Source of the DNA: JAIBJN01 sp963775395 | GTDB taxonomy: Bacteria > Actinomycetota > Thermoleophilia > Gaiellales > Gaiellaceae | Reading direction: 5' to 3' | Length of the DNA stretch: 14,317 bases | Assembly (NCBI GenBank): GCA_963775395.1 | Contig: CAVZIX010000003.1 | Span: 1-14,317, forward strand | Part shown: positions 1-6,333 of the stretch, in pieces | Numbering within the stretch: the stretch's first letter is position 1 | Layout: every line of letters begins with the position of its first letter | Made by a program: the position numbers and the translations under genes | Notes under the pieces: model-generated | What the model was told of the DNA's origin: nothing | The model's input: only the letters and a program-made list of their open reading frames with translations | Databases searched by the model: none

Positions 1-458
1 TGCGGCCCGCGTTCAAGCACGGGTTCGTCCGGGGCGCACTGCTGGCCGGCATCTCGCTCAACACGCTCGGCAAGCTCCCGCCGGGCACCATGGCGCTCGA
101 GTCGGACTCGGAAGTCCCCGTCGACGTCGGCGACCGGGTCGCCCGCTACCCGAAGCCCGACGGCGAGATCGCCTTCGACAAGCTCTCGAGCGTCTTTCTC
201 TCGGGCAACAAGACGCGTGACGACGCGCCGAGCCACATCCGCGTCGACAGCAAGATCCGGCGCGAGATCGCCGAGACGTGGGCACACATGTGCCCCGCGC
301 AGGTCTACGAAGTCGCCGGCGAGGCGAGCCCGGCGGGCAACGTGGTCGACGTCGAGGTGACCGCGTCCAACTGCGTCCAGTGCGGCGCGATCACGGCCAA
401 GGGCGGGCGGCTCACGCCGCCCGAGGGCGGGGACGGGCCCGAATACAGCCTGATGTAG
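1..458 (+). CDS. Electron transfer flavoprotein:quinone oxidoreductase (ETF-QO), C-terminal part
   Basis: This is the 3' end of a gene that begins before the window; the reading frame is open from base 3. Family role: a membrane-associated flavoprotein that passes electrons from ETF (fed by acyl-CoA and amino-acid dehydrogenases) through FAD and a [4Fe-4S] cluster to quinone. The visible part has the family's closing segments: a segment ending DKLSSVFLSGN, then HMCPAQVYE, then NCVQCGAITAKGG, and the terminal PPEGGDGPEY. These match the FixX/ferredoxin-like tail of human ETFDH that I recall. In the human protein the second cysteine motif is CxxCxxC; here only CxxC is present, because isoleucine occupies the place of the last cysteine. 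The stop TAG is at 456-458. Identity is secure from the tail; the FAD domain lies outside the window. Confidence 0.9.
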   Translation, partial: RPAFKHGFVRGALLAGISLNTLGKLPPGTMALESDSEVPVDVGDRVARYPKPDGEIAFDKLSSVFLSGNKTRDDAPSHIRVDSKIRREIAETWAHMCPAQVYEVAGEASPAGNVVDVEVTASNCVQCGAITAKGGRLTPPEGGDGPEYSLM

Positions 459-1387
459 GAGCGGCAGCGGCCGCGATTGCCGGCCGCCTGCACTGGACGC
501 CGATCCTCTCGTCGGAGACCCTCGGGAAGGCGTTCGGCGGCCGCGCGTTCCTGAAGGCCGAGCTTCTCCAGAAGACGGGCAGCTTCAAGCCGCGCGGCGT
601 TCTCACGAAGCTCGCGTCGCTCTCGGCCGAGGAGCGCTCGCGGGGCGTGATCGCGGCCTCGGCTGGCAACCACGCCGGGGCGCTCGCCTACTGCTGCGCG
701 CTCGAGGGGATCGACTGCCTGGTCGTCATGTGGCAGGGCGCGAGCGAGCAGAAGCGCGCCGCCGCGACGGGCTACGGGGCAGCCGTGGATCAGGAAGCTC
801 CGGGCCCCACGGAGGTCTTCCAGCGCCTCGGCGACCTCCAGGAGTCGACGGGCCGCGTGCTCGTCCATCCCTTCGACGACCCGCTCGTCATGGCCGGCCA
901 GGGGACCGTCGGCCTCGAGATCGAGGAGGACATCCCGGGCGTGGAGATCGTCGTCGTCCCCGTGGGCGGCGGCGGGCTCGTGAGCGGCATCGCGACCGCG
1001 CTTCCGGGCTGCCGGGTCGTCGCCGTCGAGCCGGAGGGCTCGGCGGCCTTGCACGAAGGCCTCGCCGCCGGGAAGTCGGTCCCGCTCGTGCCGACCTCGA
1101 TCGCGGACGGCCTCAACGCGCCCTTCGCAGGCGAGCTCGCGGTGGAGATCTGCGCCGCACGCGGCGTCGAGACGGTGCTCGTCACGGAGGAGGAGATCCA
1201 CGAGGGCTTCCGCTTCGTCTACGAGCGCGCGAAGCTCGCGGCGGAGCCGGCGGGGGCGGCCGGAATCGCGGCGTTGCTGGCCGGAAAGGTGGCCGATGTC
1301 GAGGGCGCGACGGTGGCCGTTGTCGTCTCCGGCGGCAACGTAGCCGGGGAAACGGCCTCTGGTATCCTCAAGACCGACCCGCGCTAG
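380..1387 (+). CDS. Threonine/serine ammonia-lyase (PLP fold type II), start uncertain
   Basis: Catalytic-domain homologue of threonine dehydratase/serine racemase: PLP-dependent deamination of threonine or serine to a 2-oxoacid. Visible motifs are TGSFKPRG, with the Schiff-base lysine codon at 587-589; ASAGNHAG, the substrate-binding loop; VGGGGLVSG near 965-985, the PLP-phosphate loop; AEPAGAAG near 1240; and a terminal VSGGN. There is no ACT regulatory domain, so this is the short, biodegradative-like form. Homology begins at DVGAAAAAIAGRLHWTP (from 452), where family members normally have a start a few residues earlier. No ATG, GTG or TTG lies there in frame; the nearest is GTG at 380, with others at 290 and 278, all inside the ETF-QO gene and without a good ribosome site. 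The coordinate given uses GTG 380 as a placeholder. Threonine versus serine preference cannot be read from sequence. Confidence 0.85.
   Translation: MRRDHGQGRAAHAARGRGRARIQPDVGAAAAAIAGRLHWTPILSSETLGKAFGGRAFLKAELLQKTGSFKPRGVLTKLASLSAEERSRGVIAASAGNHAGALAYCCALEGIDCLVVMWQGASEQKRAAATGYGAAVDQEAPGPTEVFQRLGDLQESTGRVLVHPFDDPLVMAGQGTVGLEIEEDIPGVEIVVVPVGGGGLVSGIATALPGCRVVAVEPEGSAALHEGLAAGKSVPLVPTSIADGLNAPFAGELAVEICAARGVETVLVTEEEIHEGFRFVYERAKLAAEPAGAAGIAALLAGKVADVEGATVAVVVSGGNVAGETASGILKTDPR
1363..1368 (+). promoter_or_regulatory. Possible -10 hexamer for rpmE
   Basis: TATCCT lies within the last codons of the ammonia-lyase gene, 26 bases before the rpmE ATG. It keeps the TA...T positions of a sigma-70-type -10 box, and the same hexamer occurs just before prfA. 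I see no convincing -35 at 16-18 bases upstream, so this is tentative. Confidence 0.25.
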
Positions 1388-1394
1388 GCCGATC

Positions 1395-1616
1395 ATGAAG
1401 ACCGAGATCCATCCTGAATACGTTCTTGCCACCGTCACGTGCTCCTGTGGGAACACGTTCCAGACCCGATCCACAAAGGCCGAGCTGCATGTCGAGATCT
1501 GCTCCGAGTGCCATCCGTTCTATACCGGGAAGCAGAAGGTCGTGGACACGGGCGGCCGCGTTGCCCGCTTCCAGAAGCGCCTCGAGAAGGCCGGCGCTAA
1601 CCGCGGCGAGCAGTAA
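1395..1616 (+). CDS. rpmE: 50S ribosomal protein L31 (zinc-type)
   Basis: Large-subunit ribosomal protein of 73 residues, the normal length for L31. It opens MKTEIHPEY and carries TCSCGN and ICSECHPFYTGKQK, ending in the GGRVARFQKR segment typical of the family. Cysteines at residues 16, 18, 36 and 39 form the zinc-binding set, so this is the C+ form rather than the cysteine-free paralogue used under zinc starvation. The ATG at 1395 is 7 bases after the upstream stop and lacks a clear Shine-Dalgarno sequence. In Actinobacteria and Firmicutes rpmE commonly sits upstream of prfA, as here, with the DUF1385 gene between them. I see no AT-rich Zur-like palindrome in front of it. Confidence 0.97.
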   Translation: MKTEIHPEYVLATVTCSCGNTFQTRSTKAELHVEICSECHPFYTGKQKVVDTGGRVARFQKRLEKAGANRGEQ

Positions 1617-1631
1617 AGGGCGTCCGCAGCC

Positions 1632-2546
1632 ATGAGCGCGCCCATCGGCGGCCAGGCTGTGCTCGAAGGCGTGATGATGCGCGGCCCCTCCGCGTGGTCG
1701 GTCGCCGTTCGCAAGCCCGACGGCGAGATCGCGGAGGTCAACCGGCCCATCACCTCCTTCCTGCTCAGGCATCGCTGGGCGCGCCTCCCGGTCATCCGCG
1801 GCGTCTTCGCGCTCGGCGAGTCGCTCGCCATCGGCTTCCGCGCCCTCGCCATCTCGGCGAACTACGCGGCGCAGGAGGAGGACGACGACGGCGAGGTCCA
1901 GACCGAGCTCTCGCGCGGGCAGCTCCTCTTCGCCTTCGGCATCGCCATCGGCTTCGCGCTCCTGCTCTTCAAGGTCTCGCCGGCGCTGATTACGAACTGG
2001 CTCCCGATCGAGTCGACGACCTGGTTCGTCGTCGTCGAGGGGCTCATCCGCGTGTCCGTCTTCATCCTCTACCTCGTGCTTGTCGGCTTCATGCCCGACC
2101 TCAAGCGCGTGTTCCAGTACCACGCCGCCGAGCACAAGGCGATCAACGCCTACGAGGCCGGCGACCCGCTCGAGCCTGAGGTCGTCCAGCGCCACAGCCT
2201 CATCCACGTGCGCTGCGGCACCGCGTTCCTGCTCTACGTGATGGTCATCGCCATCTTCGTCTTCGCCTTCGTCGGCCAGCCGGGCTGGTTCTGGCTGATC
2301 GTCTCGCGCATCGCGCTCCTGCCGGTGATCGCGGGGATCGCCTACGAGGTGATCCGCTTCGCGGGCAAGCATCCGCAGAACCCCGTCCTGCGGACGATCA
2401 TGGCGCCGGGCCTCTGGCTCCAGCGCCTGACGACGCGGGCTCCCTCGCTCGACCAGATCGAGGTCTCGATCCGCGCGCTCCACGAGGTGCTCCGCCTCGA
2501 GGGCCGGCTCACGCCGGAGGAGCGCAAGGTCGAGGTCATGGCGTAA
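1632..2546 (+). CDS. DUF1385 (YqhQ-like) multi-pass membrane protein
   Basis: A 304-residue protein of the DUF1385 family, whose biochemical role is not established to my knowledge. It starts MSAPIGGQAVLEGVMMRGP, the family's signature N-terminus, and contains YHAAEHKAINAYEAG near residues 158-172 and HVRCGTAFLL near 193-202. The His/Glu-rich first segment is why some databases suspect a metal-dependent enzyme. Hydrophobic stretches lie around residues 97-115, 136-156, 199-216 and 220-240, so it is an integral membrane protein. ATG 1632 is preceded by TAAAGGG at the end of rpmE as a modest ribosome site. Placement between rpmE and prfA recurs in several Gram-positive lineages (from memory), which hints at a housekeeping role. 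It is also the likely co-transcribed partner of rpmE. Confidence 0.9.
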   Translation: MSAPIGGQAVLEGVMMRGPSAWSVAVRKPDGEIAEVNRPITSFLLRHRWARLPVIRGVFALGESLAIGFRALAISANYAAQEEDDDGEVQTELSRGQLLFAFGIAIGFALLLFKVSPALITNWLPIESTTWFVVVEGLIRVSVFILYLVLVGFMPDLKRVFQYHAAEHKAINAYEAGDPLEPEVVQRHSLIHVRCGTAFLLYVMVIAIFVFAFVGQPGWFWLIVSRIALLPVIAGIAYEVIRFAGKHPQNPVLRTIMAPGLWLQRLTTRAPSLDQIEVSIRALHEVLRLEGRLTPEERKVEVMA

Positions 2547-2575
2547 CCCCGCGGCTGGGCCGCCCCGTCGCGGGG
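2547..2575 (+). terminator. GC-rich hairpin after the DUF1385 gene
   Basis: CCCCGCG (2547-2553) pairs perfectly with CGCGGGG (2569-2575) around a 15-base loop, beginning at the first base after the TAA stop. No T-run follows, so it is not a classical intrinsic terminator. It could be a T-less terminator, an attenuator or an mRNA-end stabiliser. The stem is directly followed by the -10-like hexamer in front of prfA. Confidence 0.4.
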
Positions 2576-2576
2576 C

Positions 2577-2582
2577 TATCCT
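2577..2582 (+). promoter_or_regulatory. Possible -10 hexamer for prfA, leaderless spacing
   Basis: TATCCT ends 9 bases before the prfA GTG. A transcript starting 6-9 bases after this box would begin at or next to the start codon. This fits the absence of a Shine-Dalgarno sequence. No good -35 is visible, and the would-be -35 zone falls in the hairpin loop. Confidence 0.35.
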
Positions 2583-2591
2583 GAGCCGGTT

Positions 2592-3644
2592 GTGGCCGCT
2601 GCGATCGAGAACCTGGTCGACGAGCTCGAGCGCTCCTACGTCGAGGCGCAGGAGCGCATGAACGACCCTTCGCTCTACGCGGACCGCAACGCCGCGGCTG
2701 ACGCAGGCCGCCGCCTGAAGGAGCTCGAGGGCCCCCACAAGCTCGCCGTCGAGTGGCGAGGGGCGCGCGAGGACGCCGACGCGGCGCGCTCCGACCCCGA
2801 CCTCCGCGAGCTGCTGCCCGAGATCGAGGAGCGGCTCGAGCGGCTCGAGGAGGAGCTCAAGCTGGCCCTCGTCGAGCGCGACCCGAACGACGCCAAGGAC
2901 GTCGTCGTCGAGATCCGGCAGGGAGCCGGGGGCGACGAGGCTGCGCTCTGGGCGGGCGACGTCTTCCGCATGCTCACCCGCTACGCCGAGCGGCGCGGGT
3001 TCAAGTGGGAGACGCTCGGCTCCGGGCCGAACGAGGGCGGCGGCTACAAGGACGTCACGTTCGCGGTCAAGGGCGACGGCGCCTACTCGATCTTCAAGTG
3101 GGAGGGCGGCACGCACCGGGTCCAGCGCGTCCCGGAGACCGAGTCGCAGGGGCGCATCCACACGTCAACGGCGACCGTCGCGGTGATGCCGGAGGCCGAG
3201 GAGGTCGACGTCGAGCTCGACCAGAACGACCTCAAGATCGACGTCTACCGCTCGACCGGCCCCGGCGGCCAGAGCGTCAACACGACGGACTCCGCGGTGC
3301 GGATCACGCACCTGCCGACCGGGATCGTCGTGGCGATGCAGGACGAGAAGTCCCAGCTCCAGAACAAGCAGAAGGCGATGCGAGTGCTGCGCGCGCGCCT
3401 GCTCGAGGCGGAGCTGCGGCGCCAGCAGGAGGAGCTCTCCGCGCAGCGGCGCTCGCAGATCGGAAGCGGCGACCGCGCAGAGAAGATCCGGACGTACAAC
3501 TTTCCCGAGAACCGGGTCACCGACCATCGCATCAAGCTCACGCTCCACCGGCTCGACGCCGTTCTCGACGGCGACATGGAGGAGCTCTCGGACGCACTCG
3601 GCGCAGAGGAGCGCCGGCGCGCCCTCGAGGCCGCGGCGGCATGA
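2592..3644 (+). CDS. prfA: Peptide chain release factor 1
   Basis: Class I release factor that recognises UAA/UAG in the ribosomal A site and triggers peptide release. The 350-residue length is normal. An N-terminal coiled helical domain (about 1-95) precedes the codon-recognition domain. This carries PET at residues 181-183 (in RVPETESQGRIHTS), the PxT tripeptide of RF1; RF2 would have SPF. The catalytic GGQ is at 225-227 in STGPGGQSVNTTDSA. GTG 2592 is chosen because the encoded N-terminus fits the family and no earlier start is needed. There is no Shine-Dalgarno sequence, but a -10-like TATCCT lies 9 bases upstream. The stop overlaps the prmC start as ATGA, so the factor and its modifying enzyme are translationally coupled. 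Confidence 0.97.
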   Translation: MAAAIENLVDELERSYVEAQERMNDPSLYADRNAAADAGRRLKELEGPHKLAVEWRGAREDADAARSDPDLRELLPEIEERLERLEEELKLALVERDPNDAKDVVVEIRQGAGGDEAALWAGDVFRMLTRYAERRGFKWETLGSGPNEGGGYKDVTFAVKGDGAYSIFKWEGGTHRVQRVPETESQGRIHTSTATVAVMPEAEEVDVELDQNDLKIDVYRSTGPGGQSVNTTDSAVRITHLPTGIVVAMQDEKSQLQNKQKAMRVLRARLLEAELRRQQEELSAQRRSQIGSGDRAEKIRTYNFPENRVTDHRIKLTLHRLDAVLDGDMEELSDALGAEERRRALEAAAA

Positions 3645-4468
3645 GCCCGCTCGCCGTAGTGCACGATGTGGCGCGCGAGCTCCATGAGGCTGGGGTGCCC
3701 TCGCCGCGGGTCGACTCGGAGCACCTGGTCGCGCACGTCCTCGGGCTGACGCGCTCCGGGCTCTACTCGTCGGACCGCGTGCCGTCCGAGGTCGAGCTCT
3801 TAGAGCTGCGGGAGCTGGTCTCCCGACGGCGTGCCCGTGAGCCGCTCGCGTACGTGCTCGGCGAGTGGGGGTTCCGGCGGCTCATGCTCAACGTCGACGC
3901 GCGGGCCCTTGTCCCGCGGCCCGAGACCGAGGTGGTCGTCGAGCGCTGCCTGGTTCATCTCGAGGGCATCGACGAGCCACGGGTCCTCGACGTCGGCACC
4001 GGCTCGGGCGCCATCGCGCTCGCGCTGGCCGATGAGGTGCCGGACGCGTGCGTGGTCGCCGTCGACCTCTCCGAGGACGCGCTCGCGCTCGCCCGCGAGA
4101 ACCTCGCGCGGGCGGATGTCGACGGCCGGGTGGAGCTCAGGCGCGGCGACCTCCTCACCGGCGTCGCCGGCCCGTTCGACCTCGTCGTCTCCAACCCGCC
4201 CTACGTCCCCGCCGCCGAGTACGACTCCCTCCAGCCCGAGATCAGGCTCTACGAGCCGTACAGCGCCGTCGTCGGCGACCGCGTCTGGGAGCAGATCGCG
4301 CGCGAGGCCCGACGTGTCCTCGCCCCGGGAGCCTGGCTCGTCCTCGAGTGCGGCGACGGCCAGGCGGCCGAGGTCTCCGCGGGCCTCACCGGGCTCGGCT
4401 ACAAGGACGTCCTGGCCACCCCGGACCTGGCCGCCCGCGACCGGGTCGTCGAAGCGCACCGTCCCTAG
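3641..4468 (+). CDS. prmC: Release factor glutamine methyltransferase
   Basis: SAM-dependent methyltransferase (HemK/PrmC) that N5-methylates the GGQ glutamine of release factors; its substrate PrfA is encoded immediately upstream. The 275-residue protein has the helical N-terminal domain (about 1-75), the REPLAYVLG linker, the PRPETE segment at 92-97, SAM motif I DVGTGSGAIALALA at 117-130, and the catalytic NPPY at 185-188. The start ATG at 3641 overlaps the prfA stop by 4 bases. Downstream is a palindrome-rich 162-base gap before tsaC; in related genomes the two genes are often closer, so that element may partly separate their expression. Assignment as PrmC rather than PrmB rests on the prfA context and the motifs. 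Confidence 0.96.
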   Translation: MSPLAVVHDVARELHEAGVPSPRVDSEHLVAHVLGLTRSGLYSSDRVPSEVELLELRELVSRRRAREPLAYVLGEWGFRRLMLNVDARALVPRPETEVVVERCLVHLEGIDEPRVLDVGTGSGAIALALADEVPDACVVAVDLSEDALALARENLARADVDGRVELRRGDLLTGVAGPFDLVVSNPPYVPAAEYDSLQPEIRLYEPYSAVVGDRVWEQIAREARRVLAPGAWLVLECGDGQAAEVSAGLTGLGYKDVLATPDLAARDRVVEAHRP

Positions 4469-4477
4469 CAGCCACGT

Positions 4478-4609
4478 CCGGGGTCAGACCCCGGCCAGGC
4501 ACTTGGCCGCGGCCGGGCGAGCCGTGTCGCTCGCAGCAACGCGGCTGGCACGGCAGACTTCCCGGGAAATGACAGGCGGAATGGACACGCCCGAGTGCCT
4601 GGCACCGGG
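4478..4609. repeat. Palindrome-rich intergenic element, possible REP doublet (REPIN-like)
   Basis: The prmC-tsaC gap holds nested palindromes. Left unit: CCGGGGTC-A-GACCCCGG (4478-4494), running into CCAGGCACT (4495-4503). Right unit: AGTGCCTGG (4594-4602), the exact reverse complement of that 9-mer, within the odd palindrome GTGCC-T-GGCAC (4595-4605), followed by CCGGG. Between them are GGCCGCGGCC (4505-4514), a GCCGTG/CACGGC stem (4521-4526 with 4549-4554) and TTCCCGGGAA (4559-4568). Two hairpin units in opposite orientation around a short spacer is the architecture of REP doublets mobilised by REP-associated tyrosine transposases. Only one copy lies in this window, so dispersal is unproven. 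The first hairpin could alternatively end prmC transcription, but no T-run follows it. Confidence 0.5.
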
Positions 4610-4630
4610 CCATGACTGGAGGGGACGGGC

Positions 4631-5245
4631 GTGAGCGACGACGCCGTCGCCGCGCTGCGGGCCGGGCAGGTCGTGCTGCTGCCGACCGACACGGTCTACG
4701 GGCTGGCCGTGGACGCTTGCAGGGAGGCGCCGGTGCGGCGGCTGTTCCGGCTCAAGGATCGGCCCGAGACGATGCCCGTGGCGCTGCTGGCTACCGACCT
4801 CGACGCGATCCTCGACGCCGTGCCGGAGGCCCGCGGGCGCGCCGCGGTCGCGGCGCGGGCGCTGCTGCCCGGGCCCTACACGCTCGTCCTGCCCAACCCC
4901 GCTAGCCGCTTCCGGTGGCTCTGCGGGACGACGCCGCAGGCGATCGGGATTCGCGTTCCCGACCTCCCGCAGGAGGCGCAGGCGGTGGTCGAGAGCCTCG
5001 GATTCGTCGCCGCCACGAGCGCGAACGTCCACGGCGGAGCCGACCCGGCGCGCCTGGAGGACGTCCCGCGCGCGATCCTGGACGGCTGCGGCGCGGTCGT
5101 CGACGCCGGCGAGCTCCCGGGCACTCCCTCCACGGTCGTGGACCTCACCGGGCCCGAGCCGGTCGTGCTCCGCGAGGGAGCTGTCGGGGCCGCCGAGGCG
5201 CTTGCCCAGGTTCGCATCGCCTTCTCCGGCGACCCGGCCATCTAA
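4631..5245 (+). CDS. tsaC: L-threonylcarbamoyladenylate synthase (TsaC/Sua5/YwlC family)
   Basis: Makes threonylcarbamoyl-AMP from threonine, bicarbonate and ATP, the first step of t6A modification at tRNA position 37. The 204-residue protein is a single YrdC-like domain without the extra Sua5 C-terminal domain. Motifs: LPTDTVYGLAVDA (17-29), LKDRP (41-45, the KxR nucleotide-binding motif), LPGPYTLVLP (79-88), GIRVPDLP (106-113), ATSANVHGG (128-136) and TPSTVVDLT (165-173). GTG 4631 has a good Shine-Dalgarno sequence, GGAGGGG at 4618-4624, six bases away. A Sua5-family gene after prmC is the conserved arrangement in Mycobacterium and Bacillus-type clusters. The gene follows the palindromic element, so its transcript may start or be processed there. 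Confidence 0.95.
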   Translation: MSDDAVAALRAGQVVLLPTDTVYGLAVDACREAPVRRLFRLKDRPETMPVALLATDLDAILDAVPEARGRAAVAARALLPGPYTLVLPNPASRFRWLCGTTPQAIGIRVPDLPQEAQAVVESLGFVAATSANVHGGADPARLEDVPRAILDGCGAVVDAGELPGTPSTVVDLTGPEPVVLREGAVGAAEALAQVRIAFSGDPAI

Positions 5246-5248
5246 CAT
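5243..5248 (+). promoter_or_regulatory. Possible -10 hexamer for the sugar-nucleotide enzyme gene
   Basis: TAACAT starts within the last codon of tsaC (the TAA stop is 5243-5245) and ends 8 bases before GTG 5257. The spacing would give a transcript starting at or next to the start codon. There is no strong Shine-Dalgarno sequence and no clear -35. The overlap with the tsaC stop means it could be coincidental. Confidence 0.3.
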
Positions 5249-5256
5249 CAGGCGTC

Positions 5257-6333
5257 GTGGAACCTACGACAAGGACGAAGGTGCTCGTGACCGGGGGCGC
5301 CGGCTTCATCGGCTCGCACCTCTGCGAGGTCCTCCTCGCCAACGGCTGCGAGGTCTACGCGCTCGACGACCTGTCGACGGGCTCGCTCGACAACGTCGCC
5401 CATCTGCGAGAGCGCTGGGACTTCCATCTCGTCGTCGACTCCGTGACCTCCTCGACCGTCGTGAACGAGCTCGTCTACAAGTGCGACGTCGTCTACCACC
5501 TGGCAGCGGCGGTCGGCGTGCGGCTCATCGTGGAGCAGCCCGTCCGCACGCTCCTGACCAACGTGGGCGGGACCGAGGTCGTCCTCGAGCATGCGAACCG
5601 GTTCGGGAAGCGCGTGCTGCTCGCTTCGACCTCAGAGGTCTACGGCGACCACCGCGACGGGACTCCGCTGCCCGAGGACGCCCGGCGCATCTACGGGCCG
5701 ACCACCGCCCGCCGCTGGGCGTACGCGGACTCGAAGGCGATGGACGAGCTGCTCGCCCTTGCCTACCACCAGGAGCGCGGGCTCGACTGCGTGATCGCGC
5801 GGCTCTTCAACACGGTGGGCCCGCGCCAGAGCGGCCAGTACGGGATGGTCATTCCCCGCTTCGTCGAGCGCGCTCTCACGGACCGTCCGCTCGAGATCCA
5901 CGGCGACGGCACCCAGACGCGCTGCTTCTGCCACGTGGCCGACACCGTGCGTGCTCTCACGGCGCTCATGGACTCCCCGGCGACGAGCGGCGAGATCTAC
6001 AACGTCGGCTCGCAGCAACCGATCCGCATCCTCGACCTCGCCGGGCGGGTGATCGAGATGACGCGCTCGAGTTCGGACATCCTCTTCGTGCCCTACGACG
6101 AGGTCTACGGGCAGGGCATCGAGGACATGTACCACCGCGTTCCCGCGACCGAGAAGATCGCCGGCGTGGTGGGCTGGGAGCCGACGCTCGACCTCGACCT
6201 CGTCCTCGCGGACGTGATCAAGCACACCCGGACCGCCGGCGTGCCCGACCCCGAGGCCGTCGAGCTTCAGCGCGAGGCGGACGCCCGCTCGGGCTCGACC
6301 GTCCCCCAGACGGCGCGCACCGCGAGCGAGTAG
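5257..6333 (+). CDS. Extended SDR sugar-nucleotide enzyme, UDP-glucuronate decarboxylase (UXS/ArnA)-like
   Basis: NAD-dependent extended short-chain dehydrogenase acting on a nucleotide sugar; 358 residues from GTG 5257. The Rossmann glycine motif TGGAGFIGSH spans 12-21 and the NAD-ribose acids DD are at 37-38. The active site shows TSE at 125-127, Tyr156-x3-Lys160 (YADSK), and ARLFNTVGPRQ at 181-191. Near the C-terminus, YGQGIEDMYHRVP (284-296) and WEP (307-309) resemble the decarboxylase domain of ArnA. There, by my count, the HR arginine is catalytic R619 and the TSE pair is S433/E434. That favours UDP-glucuronate oxidation/decarboxylation (UDP-xylose or a 4-keto-pentose) over GalE- or RmlB-type chemistry, but the substrate is inferred. 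The start is 11 bases after tsaC. The last 67 bases overlap a convergent minus-strand gene. Envelope glycan supply would fit the wecA-like gene downstream. Confidence 0.85.
   Translation: MEPTTRTKVLVTGGAGFIGSHLCEVLLANGCEVYALDDLSTGSLDNVAHLRERWDFHLVVDSVTSSTVVNELVYKCDVVYHLAAAVGVRLIVEQPVRTLLTNVGGTEVVLEHANRFGKRVLLASTSEVYGDHRDGTPLPEDARRIYGPTTARRWAYADSKAMDELLALAYHQERGLDCVIARLFNTVGPRQSGQYGMVIPRFVERALTDRPLEIHGDGTQTRCFCHVADTVRALTALMDSPATSGEIYNVGSQQPIRILDLAGRVIEMTRSSSDILFVPYDEVYGQGIEDMYHRVPATEKIAGVVGWEPTLDLDLVLADVIKHTRTAGVPDPEAVELQREADARSGSTVPQTARTASE

Noticed and set aside
305..1474. Minus-strand frame of 389 codons opposite the ammonia-lyase gene.
   Set aside because: It is antisense to a gene with complete PLP-enzyme motifs, and the product has no recognisable features.
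153..1732. A 20-base exact match between ETF-QO (153-172) and the DUF1385 gene (1713-1732).
   Set aside because: Both encode KPDGEIA with the preferred codons; the proteins are otherwise unrelated, so it is chance plus codon bias, not a repeat.
1368..3161. A 597-codon open frame on the minus strand across rpmE, DUF1385 and prfA.
   Set aside because: It is antisense to three unmistakable genes, its product is Arg/Asp/Glu/Leu-rich without domains, and long shadow frames are expected in DNA this GC-rich.
2753..3640. Long plus-strand open frame running through prfA into prmC, suggesting a fused, longer prmC.
   Set aside because: The upstream part is Arg/Gly/Ala low-complexity sequence out of frame with prfA. 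PrmC homology starts at ATG 3641, which overlaps the prfA stop.
4465..4692. Short minus-strand frames across the prmC-tsaC gap as a possible small gene.
   Set aside because: They cover palindromic repeat sequence, extend into tsaC, and the products are Pro/Arg/Ser-rich without structure. The repeat explanation is better.
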